Positions 7,237 to 12,040 of a DNA stretch of 12,040 bases are shown piece by piece. The notes under the pieces are model-generated. The model saw only the letters and a program-made list of their open reading frames with translations, had not been told where the DNA came from and ran no database searches. Origin of the DNA: Caldilineaceae bacterium (GTDB lineage Bacteria > Chloroflexota > Anaerolineae > Caldilineales > Caldilineaceae); the NCBI GenBank assembly GCA_028819675.1, contig JAPPKT010000638.1, positions 1 to 12,040 of the forward strand. The letters are read 5' to 3'. The position numbers and the translations under genes were made by a program. The first letter of the stretch is position 1, and every line of letters starts with the position of its first letter.

Positions 7237-8679
7237 GTGAATGTGTCTCTACGCAATTATATGCCCGAACGGGCCGATCGGTTTTTCAGCGGCAGCAGCG
7301 CCCAAAGATCCGTAGCTCGCACTTTGTTTGAGAGCGTGGCAGACCTGCCACTGATCTGCCCGCACGGGCACGTGGATCCGCTGCTTTTCGCCGATGCTTC
7401 GTATCATTTCAGTTCGCCGGCAGAGTTCTTCCTGATTCCCGACCATTATGTTTTCCGGATGCTCTACTCCCAGGGCGTTCCCCTCGAAGCGCAGGGGGTG
7501 CCAATGAACGAAGGGGAGGATGCCAGGGAGGTCGAATCGGACCACCGCAAAATCTGGCAGACTTTCGCCGAAAACTACCATCTGTTTCAAGGTACTCCCA
7601 CCGGCCTGTGGCTGCGGGATGAACTCCACGATCTATTTGGCGTGAGCGAGAAGCTGACGCCTGAAAACGCGCAAGCGATGTATGACAAGATAGCAGAACG
7701 GCTGGCGGCGCCGGACTTCACGCCGCGGGAGCTGTATGACCGGTTCCGGGTTGAAGTGCTGACCACGACCGACGCCGCAACTGATTCGCTGGAACATCAC
7801 AAGACGATCGAGGAGTCGGACTGGGATGGGCGCATCTATCCAACTTTCCGTCCCGACAAGGTCGTGAATGGAATCGATCAGCCGGAATGGAAGGGGCAGA
7901 TCGACCTCTTGCGGGATGTGTCCGAAATCGACATCGGGGATTTCTCCTCGTACATAGCAGCGCTTGAGGCGCGGCGCGACTTCTTCAGAGAGATGGGCGC
8001 GACGGCGACCGACCATGCGGCCGAGACCCCGTACACGGAGGTCCTGTCGCCGGGCGAGGCGGAGGCACTCTTTCAGCGGGGCCTGGCGGGAAGCGCGTCT
8101 GCGGAGGACGCACGGCGTTTCACCGGGCATATGCTGGTTGAGATGGCGCGCATGAGCAGCGAAGACGGTCTGGTCATGCAGCTTCACCCCGGTTCGATCC
8201 GCAACCACAACGCGGCGGTGTTTCAGCGTTTCGGCGCGGACAAGGGCGCCGACATTCCCCATTCGCTCGACTTCACCCGCAATCTGAAGCCGCTCCTCGA
8301 CCGCTTCGGGTCGCACCCGGCGCTGCGCCTGATCCTGTTCACACTCGACGAATCGACCAGCGCCAGAGAGCTTGCCCCGCTGGCGGGGCACTACCCGATC
8401 CTGCGCATCGGGCCGCCGTGGTGGTTCTACGACAGCATCAATGGAATGCGGAATTTCTTCGCGCAGGTGATGGAGACGGCAGGCATTTACAACACTGTTG
8501 GCTTCAATGACGATACGCGGGCCTTCGCTTCGATCCCGACGCGGCATGAACTCTGGCGACGCATCGCATGCGACTGGCTGGCCGGTCTGCTGGTCGAGGG
8601 CCAGATCGATGACGAGGATGCATTCGCCATGGCGCATGCTCTGGCGTACGGTCTTGCGAAGGAGGCCTACAGGCTGTAG
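7237..8679 (+). CDS. uxaC: Glucuronate (uronate) isomerase
   Basis: A 480-aa amidohydrolase-superfamily isomerase converting D-glucuronate to D-fructuronate and D-galacturonate to D-tagaturonate in the cytoplasm. It has ICPHGHVDP with the metal-type HxH at His43/His45, the LTTTDAATDSLEHH region, VMQLHPGSIRNHN, RIGPPWWFYDS and, near the end, TVGFNDDTRAFASIPTRH, all hallmark UxaC blocks in the right order. Length is close to E. coli UxaC (470 aa). Start: GTG 7237 is chosen because AAAGGAA (7224-7230) lies 6 nt upstream and the NYMPERADRFF N-terminus follows at once. The frame is open back to a TTG at 7171, but that extension is not family-like and overlaps the proposed promoter. It is divergent from the SDR gene that would take its product and convergent with the semialdehyde dehydrogenase. 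Confidence 0.96.
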   Translation: MNVSLRNYMPERADRFFSGSSAQRSVARTLFESVADLPLICPHGHVDPLLFADASYHFSSPAEFFLIPDHYVFRMLYSQGVPLEAQGVPMNEGEDAREVESDHRKIWQTFAENYHLFQGTPTGLWLRDELHDLFGVSEKLTPENAQAMYDKIAERLAAPDFTPRELYDRFRVEVLTTTDAATDSLEHHKTIEESDWDGRIYPTFRPDKVVNGIDQPEWKGQIDLLRDVSEIDIGDFSSYIAALEARRDFFREMGATATDHAAETPYTEVLSPGEAEALFQRGLAGSASAEDARRFTGHMLVEMARMSSEDGLVMQLHPGSIRNHNAAVFQRFGADKGADIPHSLDFTRNLKPLLDRFGSHPALRLILFTLDESTSARELAPLAGHYPILRIGPPWWFYDSINGMRNFFAQVMETAGIYNTVGFNDDTRAFASIPTRHELWRRIACDWLAGLLVEGQIDDEDAFAMAHALAYGLAKEAYRL

Positions 8680-8729
8680 GGGACGCGGAATGGCCGCTGC
8701 GGTGCCGATTTTTCCGATCCGTCCCGATC

Positions 8730-8749
8730 ACTGACCGGTACAGGTCAGT
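8730..8749. terminator. Short inverted repeat at the convergent uxaC / aldehyde dehydrogenase junction
   Basis: ACTGACC (8730-8736), loop GGTACA, GGTCAGT (8743-8749). It lies 51 bp past the uxaC stop and overlaps the stop codon (8745-8747) of the minus-strand gene. A 7-bp stem without T-run is a weak terminator candidate; its placement between convergent genes is the main argument. Confidence 0.35.
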
Positions 8750-10334
8750 CCTTGATATCTGCTTGCGTCCACTGGTTATCGACCAACCGCCACATGTCTC
8801 CGGTCGGGTTCTTGTCTTGCAGCTCGGGCGGCAGACGGTGCTGGCGCACGTTGTCGTAACTGTACAGTGCGGCGAAACGGCGGATGCTGGCCGGGATGCC
8901 GACGGAGGTGAAACCGGGATGTCCGGTGGCCGGGAAAGGGCCGCCATGGTTCATTGCGGCGGTGACGGCGACGCCGGTAGGCATTTTGTCGTTCAGAAGG
9001 CGGCCCACCTTGGCGCGCAGGATGGGGGCGAGACGATCGTACAGGTCATCATCGGAGCCGGCGTTGTCGGTGTAGAGGCAGCCGGTGAGATTGCCTTCGA
9101 AGCAGGCGATGATCTGCTCCATCTGGTCGGCGTCCTTCGCCAAAATGACCAGTGAGGAAGGTCCAAAGGCCTCTGTCTGCATGGCTTCGGGACTGGAAAG
9201 GAACTGGTCGCCCGTTACAGTCAGCAAGGTGTTCTGGTAGTAGAAGCCGGACTTATCCGCGGCTGCGCCGCCGGCGACCACTTTGGCCCCGTTGCCGGTC
9301 AGGACCTGGAGCGATTCGTCCATGCCTTCGGAGACGCCGCGGTTGAGGAGAACGCCGGCTGCTCCTTCATTGAAGAGTGATACGGACTGCTCTACGAATG
9401 CCTCCGACTCCTCGCCGGCGATGGTCATCACCAGGCCTGGATTTGTGCAGAACTGGCCGGTGCCCATGGTGCAAGAGGTGAAGAACTCTTCGGCGATTTC
9501 CTGCGAGCGTTCAGACAGGGCACCGGGCAGCAGGAGAATCGGGTTGATACTGGACATTTCCAGGTAGATGGGTTTGCCGTGCCGGTCGGCGACGTCCTTG
9601 AGCCGCATGCCGCCATCGCGGCTGCCGGTGAAGCCGACGGCGGCGACGCGGGGGTCGGCAACCAGATCGTAGCCGTGTTGGGGATTGAAGCGATAGATGA
9701 GCTGCACGAGGCCCTTGGGTGCGCCCGTGCTGAGGATAGCTTCGAGCGCGGCTTCGGCCAGGAGCTGGCTGGTGCGGGAGTGGCTGGAGTGCGCCTTGGC
9801 GATGACGGGGCTGCCGGCGGCGATGGCCGAGGCGAAATCTCCACCGGCGGCACCGTTGAAGGCAAAAGGAAAGTTGTTCGGTCCGAAGACAACGACGGCT
9901 CCGGGCAGGGGGCCGTAGTAGGAGCGAATGTTGGCGGCGGTGTCGATTGTGGCCTGGGTCCACGAACGGGCGCGTACTGCGGCGGCGGCCTGGCGCAGCT
10001 GGTCGGTGGTGCGGGGAAGCTCGATGGCGTTCAGGCGGGTGGGCGCGGGCAGGCCCGTTTCGAGATGAGCCGATTCGACGAGCGCGGCGGCCCTTTCTTC
10101 GATGCGGTCGGCGTAGGTGTCGAGAAAATCGGCCTGAAGCTGGCGGGGGGTCTGACGGAGTTCGGCCACGGCGCCGGCGGCGGCCTGCAGAACTGCCTCG
10201 ATGTCATCCCATTCGGAGTATGGAAAAGACCATGGCAGCTTTTCGCCGGTCATGGGATTGGTGGACTGGTAACTGCCGGTGGGATTGGCGGCAGCGCGAA
10301 ATTCTCCGTTAATCAGCAGCGGTTGCAATGACAT
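8745..10334 (-). CDS. NADP-type aldehyde dehydrogenase, alpha-ketoglutarate semialdehyde (2,5-dioxopentanoate) dehydrogenase family
   Basis: A 529-aa soluble aldehyde dehydrogenase. The oxyanion Asn is in FGPNNFPF (Asn154), the cofactor lysine at 180 (IAKAHSSH), the nucleotide-loop motif GFTGS at 234-238, the general base Glu259 in LEMSSINP and the nucleophile Cys296 in GQFCTNPG. The active site is complete. The length and the SHSRTS, EMSSINP and GQFCTNPG variants are those of the long type III KGSADH group of hexarate/pentonate pathways rather than ordinary ~480-aa ALDHs. The expected reaction is 2-oxoglutarate semialdehyde to 2-oxoglutarate with NAD(P)+. ATG 10332-10334 is preceded by AGGAG about 12 nt upstream, a longer spacing than usual. 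The acid-sugar dehydratase lies 90 bp upstream on the same strand and is probably co-transcribed. Another oxo-acid semialdehyde is possible. Confidence 0.9.
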   Translation of the reverse strand: MSLQPLLINGEFRAAANPTGSYQSTNPMTGEKLPWSFPYSEWDDIEAVLQAAAGAVAELRQTPRQLQADFLDTYADRIEERAAALVESAHLETGLPAPTRLNAIELPRTTDQLRQAAAAVRARSWTQATIDTAANIRSYYGPLPGAVVVFGPNNFPFAFNGAAGGDFASAIAAGSPVIAKAHSSHSRTSQLLAEAALEAILSTGAPKGLVQLIYRFNPQHGYDLVADPRVAAVGFTGSRDGGMRLKDVADRHGKPIYLEMSSINPILLLPGALSERSQEIAEEFFTSCTMGTGQFCTNPGLVMTIAGEESEAFVEQSVSLFNEGAAGVLLNRGVSEGMDESLQVLTGNGAKVVAGGAAADKSGFYYQNTLLTVTGDQFLSSPEAMQTEAFGPSSLVILAKDADQMEQIIACFEGNLTGCLYTDNAGSDDDLYDRLAPILRAKVGRLLNDKMPTGVAVTAAMNHGGPFPATGHPGFTSVGIPASIRRFAALYSYDNVRQHRLPPELQDKNPTGDMWRLVDNQWTQADIKD

Positions 10335-10424
10335 TGGAAGTGGAAGCTCCTATCGGGTCAATCAGGGTTCAGAAATTATGTTTGGAGGGGATGCCGCCCT
10401 CTCATCCAGGATTGGCGCCCGGTC

Positions 10425-11588
10425 TCAGTCCACTTCCGCCGAGCGTCGATGCCAGTCTTCGGCGAAGAGATTGAAGTGGACTCTGCGGCGGGGATTGGCG
10501 GCGACTACGTCCTCATCGAGGGTGACGCCAAGGCCGGGGCCGGATGGCAGGGCAAAGTAGCCGTCTTCAATCTCGGGATTGCCCGGGGCAGCCTGCTTCA
10601 CATAGGATTCGGCGAAGTCGTTGAAGTGCTCCTGGATCTTGAAGTTGGGCGTGCAGGCTGCCAGATGCAGTGCGGCCGCGGTCGAGATGGGGCCGCCCAC
10701 GTTGTGGGGCGCGATGAGCATGTAGTAGGCTTCGGCCCAAGCGGCCAGCTTCTTTGTATTGAAGATGCCGCCGAAGTGGGTGATATCGGGCTGGATGATG
10801 TCGCAGGCCTGTAGTTCGAAGAGTTCGCGATACTCGTACATCGTATGCAAACGCTCGCCGGTGGCCACGGGGATGCCGAGGGGCGCGATGGCATCGGCAG
10901 CCTTCTTCTGGGCGGCGATGTTTTCGGGCGGTACCGGTTCCTCCAGCCAGGATGGTTTGAAGGGGGCCAGCTCGCGGGCGAACTCCACCGCTGTCACGGG
11001 GTTGAAACGGCCGTGCATCTCGATGAGGATTTCCACGTCCGGACCGACGGCGTCGCGCACCGCTTCGACAAGTGAGATTACGTAGTTCTTTTCCGGTCTT
11101 TCCATCTCGTAGAAGCCGGCACCAAAGGGATCGAACTTGAGGGCTTTGTAGCCTTTGTCGAGCACTCGTTTGGCGGCGGCGTGGAACTCATCAGGGGTGC
11201 GTTCGCCGGTATACCAGCCGTTGGCGTAGCCCTTGATCTGATACCTCACGGCACCACCGAGCAGCTTGTAGACAGGCTGGTCCAATGCCTTGCCGATGAT
11301 GTCCCAGCAGGCGACCTCGAGCAGTGCGGTGACGGTCTGTGTAATCTCGCCGGCGCGACCGAAATCCTCGCGAAACATGCGGGCTACAAGGGCCTCGACA
11401 TTGAAGGGGTCTTCGCCGAGGATGTAGCGGGGGGCGGCTTCGCTGAGGTAACCGAGGACGCCGTCGGTGCGGTTCAGGGCGCGGCATTCGCCGACCCCGA
11501 CCAAGCCGTCATCGGTCTCTACTTTGACTATGGTCAGGTTTCGCCACTCGGTGCCCAGCACCATCGGCGTTACTTTGAATATTTTCAT
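10425..11588 (-). CDS. Enolase-superfamily acid-sugar dehydratase (mandelate racemase subgroup; galactonate/gluconate/arabinonate-type)
   Basis: A 387-aa TIM-barrel enzyme with an N-terminal capping domain. Metal ligands Glu190 (IEMHGRF), Glu216 (WLEEPVPPE) and Glu245 (TGERLH) are present. His192, right after the first ligand, matches the general acid of DgoD-like dehydratases. The Asp268 (QPDITHFGG)/His295 (APHNVGGP) dyad and Glu320 (IQEHF) define the mandelate-racemase subgroup. The K-x-K position reads K-F-D (151-153), as in several aldonate dehydratases. It should convert an aldonate or aldarate to its 2-keto-3-deoxy form with Mg2+; the exact substrate is not readable. Start: ATG 11586-11588 has GAGGA (complement of 11594-11598) 5 nt upstream; an in-frame ATG 30 codons earlier adds non-homologous sequence. 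With UxaC and SDR nearby, mannonate is one candidate; with KGSADH directly downstream, a pentonate or hexarate is another. Confidence 0.9.
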   Translation of the reverse strand: MKIFKVTPMVLGTEWRNLTIVKVETDDGLVGVGECRALNRTDGVLGYLSEAAPRYILGEDPFNVEALVARMFREDFGRAGEITQTVTALLEVACWDIIGKALDQPVYKLLGGAVRYQIKGYANGWYTGERTPDEFHAAAKRVLDKGYKALKFDPFGAGFYEMERPEKNYVISLVEAVRDAVGPDVEILIEMHGRFNPVTAVEFARELAPFKPSWLEEPVPPENIAAQKKAADAIAPLGIPVATGERLHTMYEYRELFELQACDIIQPDITHFGGIFNTKKLAAWAEAYYMLIAPHNVGGPISTAAALHLAACTPNFKIQEHFNDFAESYVKQAAPGNPEIEDGYFALPSGPGLGVTLDEDVVAANPRRRVHFNLFAEDWHRRSAEVD

Positions 11589-11635
11589 TGGAGTCCTCGT
11601 AAAGTGGGCTTTCAGTTCAGAGACGTGTTGCGCAT

Positions 11636-11664
11636 ACTGTAGCGCAATTGCGGTAAATGTGCCA
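11636..11664 (-). promoter_or_regulatory. Candidate promoter with palindromic operator-like core upstream of the dehydratase-KGSADH pair
   Basis: On the minus strand TGGCAC (complement of 11659-11664) and TACAGT (complement of 11636-11641) are 17 bp apart. The spacer contains the perfect palindrome CGCAATTGCG (11643-11652), and a further TTGCGC half-site lies at 11628-11633, facing GCGCAA at 11642-11647. The predicted start is about 40 nt before the ATG. The layout would suit a repressor blocking RNA polymerase, but both hexamers are imperfect and the palindrome could be chance. Confidence 0.35.
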
Positions 11665-11738
11665 GATTTCGGGTGCAACCTGGAGGTTGTTTAAGGCTGA
11701 TTTGGCCAAAGTTTCACGGGAAGGAGAGTGCACTGATT

Positions 11739-11835
11739 GGGGGCGTGCATCCCGGTATTGAGGTGGGAAAAGCCCGGCAGGGCGTTAATGCCGGCGGTGG
11801 CTGGAATTGTTTGCCGGATCCTGGAGTGACGGAGG
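11739..11835 (-). repeat. Possible degenerate dispersed intergenic repeat ('PAKAGI'-like)
   Basis: Read on the minus strand, the region translates through IPATAGINALPGF and RHSRIRQ, resembling the spurious VIPAKAGI-type peptides produced by widespread extragenic repeats. It includes a 6-bp stem with 9-nt loop (11774-11794). Only one copy is in the window, so its repeat nature is inferred from resemblance. Confidence 0.3.
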
Positions 11836-12019
11836 GCAGCCGCCAAGCCTGGCGCTACCGAGAGGCCCCTTGATTTGGGAGACTATGTCAGGCACAAGAC
11901 CGGCACCTGCGGGGATCTGATGGGACTAGAGGGACGTGGGTTGGCGGAATCCCTTTGGTTGGGCACCCGTCCAATATCGACACCAGTTCGGCGAGGCGTG
12001 TTGTAGGAGAGGGGGCGTT

Positions 12020-12040
12020 GGGGGGGGGGGGGCCCCCCCC
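12020..12040. other. Terminal homopolymer G13-C8, probable assembly artefact
   Basis: Thirteen G (12020-12032) are followed directly by eight C (12033-12040), making a 16-bp perfect G8C8 palindrome exactly at the end of the sequence. This pattern is typical of low-quality poly-G reads collapsing at a contig end; it should not be read as a biological hairpin. Confidence 0.65.

Larger units (their letters stand above)
11589..12040. other. 452-bp stretch without a recognisable gene, to the window end
   Basis: No frame on either strand gives a recognisable protein. A plus-strand frame at 11673-11873 has no Shine-Dalgarno site and a translation of low plausibility. The stretch holds the candidate promoter/operator (11628-11664), a perfect 10-bp palindrome TTTGGCCAAA (11701-11710), a stem CCGGCA/TGCCGG (11774-11779 with 11789-11794), a possible degenerate dispersed repeat (about 11739-11835) and a terminal G-run/C-run. 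Confidence 0.6.

Noticed and set aside
11589..11678. N-terminal extension of the acid-sugar dehydratase to an upstream ATG
   Set aside because: The 30 extra residues are non-homologous and cross the candidate promoter/operator. GAGGA just before ATG 11588 supports the shorter protein.
11701..11710. Perfect palindrome TTTGGCCAAA
   Set aside because: A 10-bp palindrome is expected by chance about once per kilobase, and no promoter element or second copy accompanies it.
11673..11873. Plus-strand open frame of 66 codons near the right end
   Set aside because: No Shine-Dalgarno site, low-complexity translation, and it overlaps the possible repeat.
1..12040. CRISPR array, tRNA/rRNA, insertion sequence, toxin-antitoxin, phage or defence genes
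   Set aside because: No regularly spaced repeats, no cloverleaf-like or rRNA motifs, no transposase/integrase motifs and no terminal inverted repeats with target duplications were seen; the coding space is taken up by metabolic enzymes, glnS and DUF429.

Overview
This is a roughly 12 kb, GC-rich (about 60% by eye) bacterial segment dominated by sugar and sugar-acid catabolism. It carries nine protein-coding genes, one of them cut by the left edge. I see no rRNA, tRNA, CRISPR array, transposase, integrase, phage gene or plasmid gene. Strong Shine-Dalgarno sites, one GTG start and a clear glutaminyl-tRNA synthetase mark it as bacterial chromosome. The mix of AP-endonuclease-2-type isomerase, Gfo/Idh/MocA oxidoreductase, enolase-superfamily enzymes, UxaC and an oxo-acid-semialdehyde dehydrogenase resembles carbohydrate-rich uncultured Chloroflexota (Caldilinea/Anaerolinea-like). 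That placement is an impression of style, not a demonstrated assignment.

Layout: (1) 1-1770, + strand: the C-terminal half of a sugar-phosphate isomerase/epimerase, followed after 88 bp by a Gfo/Idh/MocA dehydrogenase, a pair typical of sugar or cyclitol oxidation/isomerisation. (2) 1771-2164: a non-coding gap with a perfect 14-bp hairpin. (3) 2165-3280, +: an o-succinylbenzoate synthase / N-acylamino acid racemase-type enolase-superfamily protein, then 3406-4182, +: a DUF429 predicted RNase H-fold protein. (4) 4298-6007, -: glnS, convergent with DUF429 across a GC-rich inverted repeat. (5) 6208-7053, -: an SDR of the fructuronate reductase / D-mannonate oxidoreductase type, divergent from uxaC (7237-8679, +). 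(6) 8745-10334, -: an alpha-ketoglutarate-semialdehyde-type aldehyde dehydrogenase, and just upstream of it on the same strand 10425-11588, a mandelate-racemase-subgroup acid-sugar dehydratase. These two probably form an operon read leftward from a promoter near 11636-11664. (7) 11589-12040: no gene; a possible degenerate dispersed repeat, and a G-run/C-run end that looks like an assembly artefact.

How they may work together: UxaC (glucuronate to fructuronate) and the SDR (fructuronate to mannonate) are consecutive steps of hexuronate catabolism. The enolase-superfamily dehydratase could supply the next step, aldonate to 2-keto-3-deoxy sugar acid. The neighbouring semialdehyde dehydrogenase does not fit the classical KDG/KDPG route. 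It fits a non-phosphorylative pentonate or hexarate route ending in 2-oxoglutarate, so the right end may hold two separate sugar-acid modules. No sugar kinase, aldolase, transporter or regulator gene lies in the window. I did not find a clearly novel defence, mobile or regulatory system; the items listed for a second look are mostly substrate-assignment puzzles and small DNA structures.
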